Shown one piece after another: positions 18,516 through 28,900 of a stretch of 64,000 bases of DNA (positions within the stretch are counted from its first letter, which is position 1; every line of letters begins with the position of its first letter). Origin of the DNA: Robiginitomaculum antarcticum DSM 21748. Lineage in GTDB: Bacteria > Pseudomonadota > Alphaproteobacteria > Caulobacterales > Maricaulaceae. The notes beneath the pieces were generated by a model that saw only the letters and a list, made by a program, of their open reading frames with translations, was not told the DNA's origin and made no database searches. The stretch is taken from positions 186,001-250,000 of the forward strand of contig NZ_KB823011.1 in NCBI RefSeq assembly GCF_000365025.1. The letters are read 5' to 3'. The position numbers were made by a program, and so were the translations under genes.

Positions 18516-20378
18516 ATGCGCAAGATACTTATCAGTTCAGTTTCAATACTTATTCTGGCCGCCTGCCAACCCTCCGGGACTCCGGTTTCACCTGACGCCA
18601 ATGTTACGGTGCCGGCCGAGCAGGTTAGCGCCGCACAAATCGCTCAAAACGATCAAGCCATTAACGCTTTTTTCGAAACAAAATTCGAAGAAGGCCTTAT
18701 GCGTTCTCCGATGAGCCAAACCTATCTAGGTATTCGCACTATGCCGGATTACGGTAAATGGGATGATGCGAGTGAGGCCAATGAAGAGCGCGAGCTTGAG
18801 TTTACTAAAGAGACACTCGCAGACATGCGCGAGACATTTGACCCTGAGAACCTGTCCGAAGGTGCGGCGCTGTCCTACCGCCTTATGGAAGAACAGCTCG
18901 AAGATGAGATTGCGGGCTATAAATGGCGCAATCACGGCTATTCATTCAACCAGATGTTTGGCCCGCATAGCGGCATTCCGGCTATGCTCATCAATCAGCA
19001 TATCGTGACAACCGAAGAACATGCCCAAGCCTATATTTCGCGAATTAAAGCTATTCCGGATTATTTGGGCACGATTGTAGACCGCACCAATGCGCGCGCT
19101 GAAATGGGCGTACAGCCTCCGGCATTTGTTTACGACTTGCTGCAATCGGATGTCGCAAATTTGCTCAAAGGCGCGCCGTTCACCAACGGTCCTGATCACA
19201 GCCTATTGGCCGATTTTAAAAAGAAAGTTGCCGCGCTCGACCTTCCGCAGGCTCGCAAGGACGAACTGATTGAAGAGGCGCGTCAGGCCCTGCTTGATGA
19301 CTTCCAACCCGCCTATGTCAAACTTCAGGCCAGCCTGAAAGAACAGGCCAAAACGGCAACAGTTGATGATGGTGCGTGGAAGCTTCCCGAAGGTGATGAT
19401 TATTACAGCTACCGCCTGAAACGTATCACGACCACTGATATGACGGCGGACGAGATTCACAATTTGGGTCTTAGCGAGACGAAACGCATTCATGATGAAA
19501 TGCGCGAAATTATGAAATCAGTCGGCTTCGAGGGGACTTTGCAAGAATTCTTTGTCTATATGCGTACGGATCCGGACAGTAAATTTACTTATCCCAACAC
19601 AGCCGACGGCAAGCAGACATATCTAACCGAAGCCAAGCGCCTGATCGATGTGATGGAAGGCCGTCTGGATGATGTCTTCCTGACTAAGCCTAAAGCGCGC
19701 ATGATTGTCAAAGCGGTCGAGCCTTTCCGCGAGAAGACGGCCGGTAAGGCGTTTTATGACCGCCCCGCACCGGACGGCTCCAAACCCGGTACATATTACG
19801 CCAATCTGTATGACACGTCGCAAATGCCGACCTATCAAATGGAAGCCCTAGCTTATCATGAAGGCATTCCGGGTCACCATATGCAAATCGCTATCGCGCA
19901 GGAATTGGAAGGCGTACCGAAATTCCGTAAATTTGGCGGTTACACAGCTTATACCGAAGGCTGGGGTCTATATTCAGAGTTCCTGCCCAAAGAGATGGGC
20001 TTCTACCAAGATCCCTATTCGGATTTTGGCCGTCTCGCGATGGAGCTGTGGCGCGCCGGACGTTTGGTCGTCGATACCGGACTGCATGACAAGCAATGGA
20101 CGCGCCAGCAAGCCATTGATTGGCTATCCGAGAACACGCCCAACCCCCAAGGCGATATTGATAAAGCCATTGAGCGTTATATCGTCATGCCGGGGCAGGC
20201 GACAGCCTATAAGATCGGCATGATTAAAATTGTCGAACTTCGCGAAGAGGCCAAGGCCGAATTAGGCGAGGCCTTCGATATCCGTGAATTCCACGATGTC
20301 GTGCTTAAATCAGGCCCCGTGCCGCTTGTCGTCCTCGAAGAGCGAGTTAACGCCTGGGTCGATACAAAGCGCGGCTAG
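18516..20378 (+). CDS. DUF885 family lipoprotein, probable zinc metallopeptidase
   Basis: 620 aa with a lipobox (LILAAC, acylated Cys about residue 18), so membrane-anchored and facing the periplasm. The DUF885 hallmark AYHEGIPGHHMQ has the HExxxHH-type zinc motif starting at His448; a second conserved cluster, GYTAYTEGWGLYSE, supplies a downstream acidic ligand. Family members are thought to be peptidases related to the gluzincins, with few biochemical data. Start ATG at 18516 with AAGGG upstream. It is one of several exported hydrolases in the window. Confidence 0.85.
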   Translation: MRKILISSVSILILAACQPSGTPVSPDANVTVPAEQVSAAQIAQNDQAINAFFETKFEEGLMRSPMSQTYLGIRTMPDYGKWDDASEANEERELEFTKETLADMRETFDPENLSEGAALSYRLMEEQLEDEIAGYKWRNHGYSFNQMFGPHSGIPAMLINQHIVTTEEHAQAYISRIKAIPDYLGTIVDRTNARAEMGVQPPAFVYDLLQSDVANLLKGAPFTNGPDHSLLADFKKKVAALDLPQARKDELIEEARQALLDDFQPAYVKLQASLKEQAKTATVDDGAWKLPEGDDYYSYRLKRITTTDMTADEIHNLGLSETKRIHDEMREIMKSVGFEGTLQEFFVYMRTDPDSKFTYPNTADGKQTYLTEAKRLIDVMEGRLDDVFLTKPKARMIVKAVEPFREKTAGKAFYDRPAPDGSKPGTYYANLYDTSQMPTYQMEALAYHEGIPGHHMQIAIAQELEGVPKFRKFGGYTAYTEGWGLYSEFLPKEMGFYQDPYSDFGRLAMELWRAGRLVVDTGLHDKQWTRQQAIDWLSENTPNPQGDIDKAIERYIVMPGQATAYKIGMIKIVELREEAKAELGEAFDIREFHDVVLKSGPVPLVVLEERVNAWVDTKRG

Positions 20379-20392
20379 GCCGCTAATCAGCT

Positions 20393-20417
20393 CCGTCGGC
20401 CTCCATTTGGCCGGCGG
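20393..20417 (+). terminator. Possible terminator hairpin after the DUF885 gene
   Basis: CCGTCGGCC, 7-nt loop, GGCCGGCGG (one G-U pair), with no T run after it. Its last base touches the LexA box of recA, so its effect as a terminator is uncertain. Confidence 0.35.
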
Positions 20418-20431
20418 AACAAAATTAGAAC
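20417..20431 (+). promoter_or_regulatory. LexA-binding SOS box of recA
   Basis: GAAC-AAAATTA-GAAC matches the alphaproteobacterial LexA consensus GAAC-N7-GAAC exactly and lies 115 bp upstream of the recA ATG. It differs from the gammaproteobacterial CTG-N10-CAG box, which supports the class assignment. Confidence 0.88.
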
Positions 20432-20546
20432 ATTTACACTTGCGCTATGAGAACAAAGTGAGTACATATGATTCTCGGCAGTCCGTTCACAGCCGGAATT
20501 TTATTACGTGATCAAAGGGCTCTGGTCACGGCGCAAGGAGTATGAC

Positions 20547-21650
20547 ATGGCAAAGTCTAAAGGTAATCTGCAATTGGTAGGTCAAGTGGACGATAAGAAC
20601 AAACAGGCGGCGCTGGACGCGGCTTTAAGCCAAATTGACCGGGCCTATGGTAAGGGCTCCGTAATGAAACTCGGAGCTAAGGACAGCGTTGAAATCGACA
20701 GTGTGTCCACCGGATCGCTGGGTCTGGATATCGCGCTGGGTATTGGCGGTTTGCCGCGCGGACGCGTTGTTGAAATTTACGGGCCTGAATCATCCGGTAA
20801 AACAACATTAGCTCTGCATTGCGTGGCCGAAGCGCAAAAAGTGGGCGGCGTTGCGGCCTTTATTGACGCGGAACATGCGCTGGACCCGATCTACGCCTCC
20901 AAGCTGGGTGTGGATGTCAATGAGCTTTTGATCTCACAGCCTGATACAGGCGAGCAGGCATTGGAAATTGCTGACACATTGGTGCGCTCCGGCGCTGTGT
21001 CCATTCTTGTTATTGACTCTGTGGCGGCTTTAACGCCGCGCGCCGAGCTTGAAGGCGATATGGGCGACAGCCTGCCGGGCTTGCAGGCCCGCTTGATGAG
21101 CCAGGCTTTGCGTAAACTCACCGGCTCGATTTCAAAATCCGGGTGTCTGGTTATTTTCATCAACCAGATCCGGATGAAAATCGGCGTCATGTATGGCAGT
21201 CCGGAAACAACATCAGGCGGTAATGCGCTGAAATTCTACGCCTCAGTCCGCCTTGATATTCGCCGTATTGGCGCGATCAAGAACCGTGACGAAATTGTCG
21301 GCAACCAAACCCGCGTCAAAGTGGTCAAAAACAAGGTTGCGCCGCCTTTCCGTCAGGTTGAATTTGACATTATGTATGGCGAAGGCATTTCCAAGACCGG
21401 CGAGCTTATCGATCTGGGCGTGAAGGCTGAGATCGTGGATAAATCCGGGTCATGGTATAGTTATGGCGATCAACGTATCGGGCAGGGGCGCGAAAATGTG
21501 CGCCAGTTCCTTCTGCAAAACCCGGATATGGCTGACGATATTGAGCGCCGCATCCGCGCCAATGAAGGCTTGATCGAAGACGAGTTGCTTGTGCCCAAAG
21601 AAGAACAAAATGATGATATAGATGATAATGTAACCGCATTAGGCGCTTAA
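20547..21650 (+). CDS. recA: Recombinase A
   Basis: The 367-aa ATP-dependent strand-exchange protein and SOS co-protease. I start at [11 protein letters not shown], preceded by AAGGAG at 20535-20540; a 13-codon in-frame extension lacks such a site. Walker A is GPESSGKT near residue 70, Walker [16 protein letters not shown], with L1 and L2 DNA-binding loops ([19 protein letters not shown] and [27 protein letters not shown]). The acidic C-terminal tail ([10 protein letters not shown]) is normal. alaS follows, a common alphaproteobacterial order. Controlled by the upstream LexA box. Confidence 0.98.
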   Translation: MAKSKGNLQLVGQVDDKNKQAALDAALSQIDRAYGKGSVMKLGAKDSVEIDSVSTGSLGLDIALGIGGLPRGRVVEIYGPESSGKTTLALHCVAEAQKVGGVAAFIDAEHALDPIYASKLGVDVNELLISQPDTGEQALEIADTLVRSGAVSILVIDSVAALTPRAELEGDMGDSLPGLQARLMSQALRKLTGSISKSGCLVIFINQIRMKIGVMYGSPETTSGGNALKFYASVRLDIRRIGAIKNRDEIVGNQTRVKVVKNKVAPPFRQVEFDIMYGEGISKTGELIDLGVKAEIVDKSGSWYSYGDQRIGQGRENVRQFLLQNPDMADDIERRIRANEGLIEDELLVPKEEQNDDIDDNVTALGA

Positions 21651-21675
21651 GGCCCTCTAATCTTCAAATTACAGT

Positions 21676-21709
21676 AAAGAGCGCTTGGCTTGACCAGGCG
21701 CTCTTTTTA
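21676..21709 (+). terminator. Rho-independent terminator of recA
   Basis: A 12-bp stem AAGAGCGCTTGG / CCAGGCGCTCTT (one G-U pair) with a 5-nt loop is followed by TTTTT. It separates recA from alaS. Confidence 0.9.
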
Positions 21710-21778
21710 TATGAAGCGGACTGAATTCATCGCGGCGCAAAATTCTGTATTCATGCCCCGCTTTATAGAGCCCGTTTT

Positions 21779-24433
21779 ATGAGCCGTTTAAAAGACATAC
21801 GCACCGAGTTTTTGTCCTTCTTTGATAACAACGATCACAAGATCCTGCCGTCCAGTCCGCTTGTCCCCGATAATGACCCGACCTTGCTGTTTACCAATGC
21901 GGGAATGGTGCAGTTCAAAAACTATTTCACGGGTGACCAAACGCCGGCGACACCGCGCGCGGCGACGTCGCAAAAATGCGTCCGCGCCGGCGGCAAGCAT
22001 AATGATTTGGATAATGTCGGTTATACGGCCCGCCACCACACCTTTTTCGAAATGCTGGGCAATTTCTCATTTGGCGATTACTTTAAGGAGGACGCGATCA
22101 AATATAGCTGGGATCTCATGACCCGTGATTTCGGCCTGCCCAAAGACAAACTTTTGGTGACGGTCTATCACAGCGATGACGAGGCCTTTGATCTGTGGCG
22201 TAAAATCTCCGGATTGCCCGAGGACCGAATTTTACGCATAGCCACATCAGACAATTTCTGGGCCATGGGTGATACCGGTCCGTGCGGCCCGTGCAGCGAG
22301 ATTTTCTTTGATCATGGCGACCACATTCCTGGCGGCCCGCCCGGCAGCGCGGATGAGGATGGTGATCGTTTTATAGAGATATGGAACCTCGTCTTCATGC
22401 AATATGACACGCAGGCTGACGGTTCACAGGTTGAGCTTCCCAAACCCTCAATTGATACAGGTATGGGGCTGGAACGCATTGCCGCAATCTTGCAGGGCAA
22501 ACACGATAATTACGATATTGATCTGTTCCAAAATCTGATTGCGCGCTCCGTTGATTTGACAGGTGTTAAAGCACAGGGAGAGGCCAAGTTCTCCCACCGG
22601 GTCATTGCGGATCATTTGCGCAGTTGTTCATTTTTAATGGCAGACGGAGTAAGTCCGTCCAATGAGGGGCGCGGCTATGTACTGCGCCGTATTATGCGCC
22701 GCGCCATGCGTCACGCCCATATCCTCGGCGCGAAAGACCCGCTCATGCACCGCCTCGTCCCGGCCCTGGTCAGCGAAATGAATGACGCTTATCCTGAGCT
22801 TGGCCGCGCGCAGGCCAGTATCGAAGCCACATTTGAGCAGGAAGAAGAGCGGTTCCGCCGCACACTCGGCCGCGGCACAGCTTTGCTTGAAGACGCCACG
22901 GCGGACATGAAGCAGGGTGATATTTTGGACGGCGAAACAACATTTAAACTCTACGACACTTACGGCTTTCCTATTGACCTGACCCAAGATGCGCTGCGCG
23001 CCAAAGGCATCGCTGTCGACGAAGCCGGTTTTGAAGCCGCGATGGAACGTCAAAAAGAGGCTTCTAAAGCCGGTTCAAAATTTGTCGCTAACGAGGATAA
23101 GCAATTTTGGTTAAGTGTTCTGTCAGTGAATGGACCAACGAAATTTGTCGGATATACTGACTTGGAATGTATGTCAGAGATAACTGGTGTTTCACCTACG
23201 TTAAACAATGAGAGGGATATATCAGACTATCACTTTGACGCCGTTCAAGGCGATTTTTTAACTTTTGCTACAAAAAAAACTCCATTCTATGCGGAAGGTG
23301 GTGGTCAAGCTGGTGATATTGGCATTGGAATTACAGAAGATGGTTCTTCAGTAGAAATTACTGATACTGTAAGTATTCACGGACTATACATACATGTCGG
23401 CAAAGTTGTTGACGGAACCATAAGGGTTGGTCAGCAGGTTAAGTTGACTGTCGACTCCCATAATCGCCATGAAACCAAGAATAATCACTCCGCCACCCAT
23501 ATTATGCACGAAGCGCTGCGCCGTGTTCTTGGCCCTCATGTCGCTCAAAAAGGCCAAATGGTGGACGGCGAGCGTATCCGCTTCGATATCTCACACGGCG
23601 CCGCCATTACGCGGCAGGAGCTGGCCAAGGTTGAAGATGAGGTCAATGCCGTCATACGCCAGAACGCGCCCGCGCAGATGAAAGTGATGAAGCCGGAAGA
23701 GGCTATTGCGGCGGGCGCTGTGGCTCTGTTTGGAGAAAAATACGGTGAGGAAGTCCGCGTTCTGACATTGGGCGACGCGCTTGATGAAGATGAAAAAGCC
23801 TATTCGATAGAGCTGTGCGGCGGCACTCATGTTGATCGCACAGGCGATATTGCCTTGTTTAAAATCGTGTCCGAAGGCGCGGTCGCAGCCGGAATCCGGC
23901 GCGTCGAAGCTGTAACCGGAGAAGCCGCGCGTCAATATTTAGAGCACCAGGCCGCGCTGACCCGCGAGGCCGCAGATAGGCTTAAGATCAAGCCTGAGGA
24001 CGTCCCTGCCCGTATCGCGGCGCTTCTTTCTGATCGTAAGCAGCTAGAAAAAGATCTGTCCGAAGCGAGAAAACAGCTTGCTCTGGGCGGCGGCGGCGCG
24101 GCCAGCGGGCCGGAAGATATTAGCGGCGTTCAGGTTATTGCGCGCATTCTCGACGGCGTGTCGGGCAAGGAGCTTCGTCCTATGCTCAATCAACAACTCG
24201 ATCAATTGGGTAGCGGCATAGTAGCCTTTATTGCGCGCGAAGAAGGCAAAGTCGCCGTGGCTGTCGCGGTCTCCGATGATCTGGTCGGGCGGTTTAACGC
24301 GGCCGCATTAGTGAATGCAGGCGCGCAGAAAGTCGGGGGGCGCGGCGGCGGTAAACCCGGCATGGCGCAGGCGGGCGGTAGCCAGCCTGAAAATGCGCAG
24401 GCCGCACTCGACGCGATAAAAGCCGCAATTTAA
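21779..24433 (+). CDS. alaS: Alanyl-tRNA synthetase
   Basis: 884 aa, full length for bacterial AlaRS. Class II catalytic core at the N-terminus (FTNAGMVQFKNYF, HHTFFEMLGNFSFGDYF, DTGPCGPCSEIFFDHG, GMGLERI), a tRNA-recognition domain, an editing domain with zinc ligands HSATHIMHEAL (about 569) and ELCGGTHVDRTGDI (about 680), and a C-Ala domain ending in the Gly-rich RGGGKPGMAQAGGS. It charges tRNA-Ala and clears mischarged Ser/Gly. The frame is intact, but codons for about residues 437-560 are conspicuously AT-rich compared with both sides; see the separate entry. Confidence 0.97.
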   Translation: MSRLKDIRTEFLSFFDNNDHKILPSSPLVPDNDPTLLFTNAGMVQFKNYFTGDQTPATPRAATSQKCVRAGGKHNDLDNVGYTARHHTFFEMLGNFSFGDYFKEDAIKYSWDLMTRDFGLPKDKLLVTVYHSDDEAFDLWRKISGLPEDRILRIATSDNFWAMGDTGPCGPCSEIFFDHGDHIPGGPPGSADEDGDRFIEIWNLVFMQYDTQADGSQVELPKPSIDTGMGLERIAAILQGKHDNYDIDLFQNLIARSVDLTGVKAQGEAKFSHRVIADHLRSCSFLMADGVSPSNEGRGYVLRRIMRRAMRHAHILGAKDPLMHRLVPALVSEMNDAYPELGRAQASIEATFEQEEERFRRTLGRGTALLEDATADMKQGDILDGETTFKLYDTYGFPIDLTQDALRAKGIAVDEAGFEAAMERQKEASKAGSKFVANEDKQFWLSVLSVNGPTKFVGYTDLECMSEITGVSPTLNNERDISDYHFDAVQGDFLTFATKKTPFYAEGGGQAGDIGIGITEDGSSVEITDTVSIHGLYIHVGKVVDGTIRVGQQVKLTVDSHNRHETKNNHSATHIMHEALRRVLGPHVAQKGQMVDGERIRFDISHGAAITRQELAKVEDEVNAVIRQNAPAQMKVMKPEEAIAAGAVALFGEKYGEEVRVLTLGDALDEDEKAYSIELCGGTHVDRTGDIALFKIVSEGAVAAGIRRVEAVTGEAARQYLEHQAALTREAADRLKIKPEDVPARIAALLSDRKQLEKDLSEARKQLALGGGGAASGPEDISGVQVIARILDGVSGKELRPMLNQQLDQLGSGIVAFIAREEGKVAVAVAVSDDLVGRFNAAALVNAGAQKVGGRGGGKPGMAQAGGSQPENAQAALDAIKAAI
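23090..23460 (+). other. AT-rich mosaic segment inside alaS
   Basis: Hand counts per 60-base line give 35-48 percent G+C from 23101 to 23460, against about 63 percent in a sampled line upstream (22861-22920). Codon choice changes too (ACT, GGT, AAA, ATA, TTA in place of GCC, CGC, GGC, CTG). The segment encodes the end of the tRNA-binding domain and the start of the editing domain (FYAEGGGQAGDIG is inside it) and keeps the frame. It ends just before the HxxxH zinc motif. Confidence 0.7.
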
Positions 24434-24501
24434 TTTACCGCCATCTGAACCTTTTTGCCGTTTTGCCCGACTTACAGGGTGAGACAGCAGGGTGAGGGAT
24501 A

Positions 24502-25068
24502 ATGATGGACCATAAAAACAAACCGCCAATGACGCCTGCTGTCATGACCGCGCTTGCGGATTTGGCGATTATAGGGGACCGCCCTGCATTTGAGCGGCTT
24601 TACGCGGCGTTGCATCCGCGCCTTTTACGGTTTGCATACCGTCGGTGCGGCGATGCGGAGATTGCGCGTGACGCCCTCCAAGACAGCGCAGTCACCATGG
24701 CGCGAAATATTCATCGCTTAAATGACCCTGCCGCCATATCGCCTTGGGCGTATACAATCGTGCGTCGCCGCGTAGCGGACAGGATGAAAGCATTGCCGCC
24801 TGCAACCGAAGAGCTAACGGCTGGCATCGTCTCGTCTTCATCGTCCATAAGCCCTGAAGACGCTCTGACCACACGCGACGTGCTCGCGGCGCTCGCGTCT
24901 GTCGACAGAGAATTACTGACCCTTTTTTATATAGATGGCCTCACGGGCGGCCAGCTTGCTGCGGCACTATCTATTCCCCTCGGCACTGTGAAATCGCGGC
25001 TATTTCGCATTCGAGAAGAGTTCAAATCCCGTTTTAACCATGAAGGAGACGAATATGCCCAATATTGA
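24502..25068 (+). CDS. ECF-type RNA polymerase sigma factor
   Basis: 188 aa. Region 2 is visible as LYAALHPRLLRFAYRRCGDAEIARDALQDSAVTMARNIHRL (about 34-75), and region 4 as LAALASVDRELLTLFYIDGLTGGQLAAALSIPLGTVKSRLFRIREEF (about 132-178). A Ser-rich linker lies between, and no extra C-terminal domain is present. The next gene overlaps its end and encodes a small membrane protein, an arrangement typical of a sigma factor with a membrane partner. Either of two adjacent ATGs (24502, 24505) may start it. Target promoters are unknown. Confidence 0.88.
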   Translation: MMDHKNKPPMTPAVMTALADLAIIGDRPAFERLYAALHPRLLRFAYRRCGDAEIARDALQDSAVTMARNIHRLNDPAAISPWAYTIVRRRVADRMKALPPATEELTAGIVSSSSSISPEDALTTRDVLAALASVDRELLTLFYIDGLTGGQLAAALSIPLGTVKSRLFRIREEFKSRFNHEGDEYAQY

Positions 25069-25414
25069 TAACCATATCACCAGCTTACTTAATGACGCCA
25101 AGACAGACAACTTTCCGGAAAGCGAAACCGGCTATTATGCTGAGGCCTTTGCGAGCCTACGCGGCCCCGATAGCGCAATGATGAAATTATCATGGACGGG
25201 GATTTTGGTCTTTAGCGGCCTGCTTATCGTCTGCATCATTAAATTCTTTGGGGCAGATAATACGCGCGATCAGATATTCTTCGCGGCTGCCGCTATCTTG
25301 CTTAATTCCTCACAAATTGCGGTCAAGCTCTGGTTCAATATGAGACTCAACCGCCTTGCCATTATGCGCGAGTTAAAAGCGGTGCGCCTTGCCCTTGCGG
25401 AAGAGCAGGCGTAA
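25055..25414 (+). CDS. Small two-helix membrane protein paired with the ECF sigma factor (DUF6768-like)
   Basis: 119 aa from MPNIDNHITSLL; an upstream in-frame ATG is rejected because the ribosome-binding AAGGAG falls just before this start. An N-terminal amphipathic segment (about 1-45) is followed by transmembrane helices at about 47-67 (WTGILVFSGLLIVCIIKFFGA) and 74-95, and a basic C-terminal tail (RLNRLAIMRELKAVRLALAEEQ). It overlaps the sigma gene by 14 bp. It resembles small proteins found beside ECF genes in Hyphomonadaceae. Anti-sigma function is a reasonable inference from position, but no zinc anti-sigma motif (HxxxCxxC) is present. Confidence 0.7.
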   Translation: MPNIDNHITSLLNDAKTDNFPESETGYYAEAFASLRGPDSAMMKLSWTGILVFSGLLIVCIIKFFGADNTRDQIFFAAAAILLNSSQIAVKLWFNMRLNRLAIMRELKAVRLALAEEQA

Positions 25415-25423
25415 TATGGATTT

Positions 25424-25783
25424 ATGAGTAATCATCACAAAATCCATTATATAGAACTCCCGGCCATTGATCTGGGGGCTATGAAAACCTTCTATAGCGC
25501 CGTCTTTGGATGGACATTCACCGATTATGGCCCGACCTATGCGTCCTTTAGCGGGGCGGGTATTGACGGAGGTTTCGATACCGCCGGGGGCGGGCGCAAG
25601 CCATCCAAGCAAGGCGCGCTCGTGATTTTGTATTCGGACGATCTGGAGGCCAGCTTGGCCGCGCTCACGGCACACGGAGCGGAGATAACTGTCCCCATTT
25701 TTGACTTTCCCGGGGGACGACGGTTTCATTTTACCGATCCGAGCGGCAATGAACTGGCCATTTGGACCGAGCCCAAAGCATAG
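25424..25783 (+). CDS. VOC-family protein
   Basis: The 119-aa single-module VOC protein has HYIELPAIDLGAMKTFYSAVFGWTF at the N-terminus, a Gly-rich turn and FHFTDPSGNELAIWTE at the C-terminus. This subtype (YIELPA..D, FYSAVFGW) is close to the glyoxalase-like proteins once called 27-kDa antigen-like. It begins 9 bp after the sigma-partner gene, so it is probably in the same transcript. Substrate unknown. Confidence 0.82.
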   Translation: MSNHHKIHYIELPAIDLGAMKTFYSAVFGWTFTDYGPTYASFSGAGIDGGFDTAGGGRKPSKQGALVILYSDDLEASLAALTAHGAEITVPIFDFPGGRRFHFTDPSGNELAIWTEPKA

Positions 25784-25952
25784 ACACGATTTGGTAGGCT
25801 AAAGCCTCAATACAAAATCGATAATGTTTTTGCAAAAACCGTATCGCCGATCACAGTTGACGCCTTTGGACTTTCTTATAGGGCGGTATTGTCGTCTGAC
25901 GGCTATAAAATGGTTTGCAGAGGCCGGACGCATAACGCCCGGCCCGTATGAA

Positions 25953-28900
25953 TTACTCGCCGCCCTCAAACCAATAGGGAAGGCGTGTGCGATTGCCGGT
26001 AAAGACTTCGTTTAATGTCCCGGATTCGTAGAGGCGCCCGCCAATCATGACATGTTCAATGTCATCGGTCTGGCGTATGTCCTCCAGCGGGTTCCCCGAT
26101 AATATGACGAGGTCCGCCAGCTTTCCTGTTTCCAGAGAGCCGATATCATTGTCATAGCCGAGGAATTTCGCCGGATTAATGGTGGCGGTTTTTAGCGCTT
26201 GCAGCGGGCTCATTCCGCCGCGCGCAAAGGACCAAATCTCCCAATGCGCCCCGAGGCCTTCGCGCTGTCCATGCGCGCCAATATTAACCAGCACGCCCGC
26301 CTCCATCAGTTTTTTTGCACTGGCCGCGCTTTTGGCGTCTGCATAATCACCCACGGGCGCCATTTGGCGGCGTACAGAACGGGCTTCTAATCTGCGGGGC
26401 GGAACGTGCCTGGACAAGATGGGATGCGTCCACACATCGCTTTCCTGATAGTAATAATCCTCGCCGCGCACACCGCCATAGGTCACGACCAATGTGGGTG
26501 TATAGGCGACTTTGGATTGTCCATAAAGCTGCACAACATCGTCATAAATATCGAGCGTCGGCAGGTTGTGTTCAATCGAAGTGTTGCCATCGACGACCAT
26601 TGACATGTCCATGTGATAAAGTGAACCACCTTCGGCGACGACAGCGATATTCTCCTTACGCGCGGCGGCGACAACCTGTTGACGCTGATCACGACGGGGC
26701 TGGTTATAGTTCTTCACGCTTTTCGCGCCTTGCGTGGCAAGTCGTGTGACGTGTTCCTGCGCGTCATCGGCATTGGTGATGCTGGCGTAAAACCCGGGGG
26801 CTTTCGCGCCGTAAATCACTTCGCCGGTCGAGAATATTCTCGGCGCCAAAATAATGCCGGCACGCTGCATTTCGCTGGCCGTGAAAATCTCGCTGGCACG
26901 GCTGGACGGGTCGTGAATCGTGGTGACGCCGAGCGCGAGATGGGCTTGCGACGCCCAGTTTTGCTGCGGCACGATTTCATCGCTGCCTTGGGGGCCATGA
27001 GCATGGGCGTCGATAATGCCCGGCATGATAGTTTTTCCGGTGACATCGACTGTGACCATACCGTCAGGAATAGACACGCGGTCGGCTGCGCCGATCCGCT
27101 CAATCCGGTCGCCATTGACGATAATCACGCCGTTTTCAATGACGCCGCCGTCATCGCCGTTCATGGTGATAATGCGCGCTCCTGTCAGCGCGACAGAGCC
27201 TTCGGGGCGAGCCGCTTGCACCGTGCGAGCCAGGGCGATCCCGCTTTTGGGCGGCGTATAATCCTTGTCCATTGATGCCACGTCAGCGGAATAGAGCGTC
27301 GGGCCGAGCGACCAGTCAAGACGCTGCCCGTTTGGGCTCCAGCTTGGCCAAGTCGCGCCGTTAATGCTGACCTTGGTGACCGGAAGAGTCTTTGATGATG
27401 GCCCGGTCGCAATCGTCGCTGCGCCGACAGGGGCGGGCATGACAAATAGATTATAGTTTTCGCGAAAGGCGATATTGCGCTCATCAGGAGAGACATAAAA
27501 GCTCTGCGCCAGCGTCGATGTCGCATGGGTGCGCATGTCATTGCCGCCCAAATCCGCGCTGACCAAAGCGCGGGTATCATCCTGTGATTTTGTCGCGAAA
27601 ACCCTATCGCTATCTGCGCCGAAATGCGGGTCATTACCGTCGCTCATAACGAATTGCGGCGGGCCGCCGATGCGGGAATAATAAATACCGGGATCACGCG
27701 AATATTGCGGATCCAATGTGCCACCGCCTGTGCTGCGCTCAAATACAATGGCTGTACCGTCGGGGGAGAAAGCCGGGCGCCGATAATGGCCGGGCGTATT
27801 GGTCACGGTGGTGATCGCGCCGCTGGCGATATCCATGACGTGCACGCCGCCAAGCGTTTGGTCATTCCAAGTGGCAAAGGTCAGCTTTTTCCCGTCGCGT
27901 GAATAGGCCGGATGAAGTTCAAACATATTAGAAGGCAAGCCCGTGACGCGCTGCGCCGCGCCGCCGCCGGATTTTTTATAAAGCTTGCCAAGACTTTCAA
28001 ATAAGGAACTATTGCCATCCGGCGAGCGGGTCGCAAAGCGCACCATTTTTGTCTGAAATTGCTTCGGAGCAACGTCGACTTTGGGCCGCGGCGGGGCCAT
28101 GATTTCGCGTCGGTCATTAACGCGGAAGTCAACCGTCTGCACAGCGCCGCTGGTTATATCGAGCTTGCGGATTTTACCGCCGGCCCAGAACAGCAAATGG
28201 CGGCCATCGGGTGTGAAATCCATATTGGGATAGACGCCTTGAACGGCCCATGTTTCCTGCATGTCCTGGTCAAGTTCATCATAAACCTTACGTGTTTTCC
28301 CGGACTCGAGGTCCATAATATAGAGTTTGGACTGGGCGCGTTCCCGGCGCACATAGGCCATGGACCGCCCGTCCGGTGACGGGGTTGGGCGCACTGCACC
28401 GCCGGCGCCGCGCACGACGGTTTTAACCTCACCGGTCTTCATGTCGTAGCTTTTTATATCAAACAGCGCCGTATTACTGTCCTGGGCATATTCAAAAATC
28501 GGGCCGGAGGTTGTATTGGCCGTATAATAAAGCAGACTGCCATCGGGGCTAAATATCGGCTCGCCGATTTCTTTCTGGTGCGCCTCGCTTGGCTTTTTCG
28601 TCAGCTGTACGCCGCTACCACCTTGCGTGGAATAGAGCCACATTTCGCCTGTGCCCAAAGAGCGGCTGGTCGTGAAATGCTTACGCGCTGCGATAAAGCG
28701 CCCGTCCGGGCTCCATGTTGGATTGTTCAGAAGGCGAAAACTCTCATCCGTAACAGCGCTCATATTGTCGCCATTCACATCCATAATCCAGATATTATCG
28801 CCGCCCCCGCGGTCGCTGGTAAAAGCAATCTTTGATCCGTCAGGAGAGAAACGCGGCTGTATTTCCCATGCCATGCCGCTGGCAATTGATTTGGCTGTGC

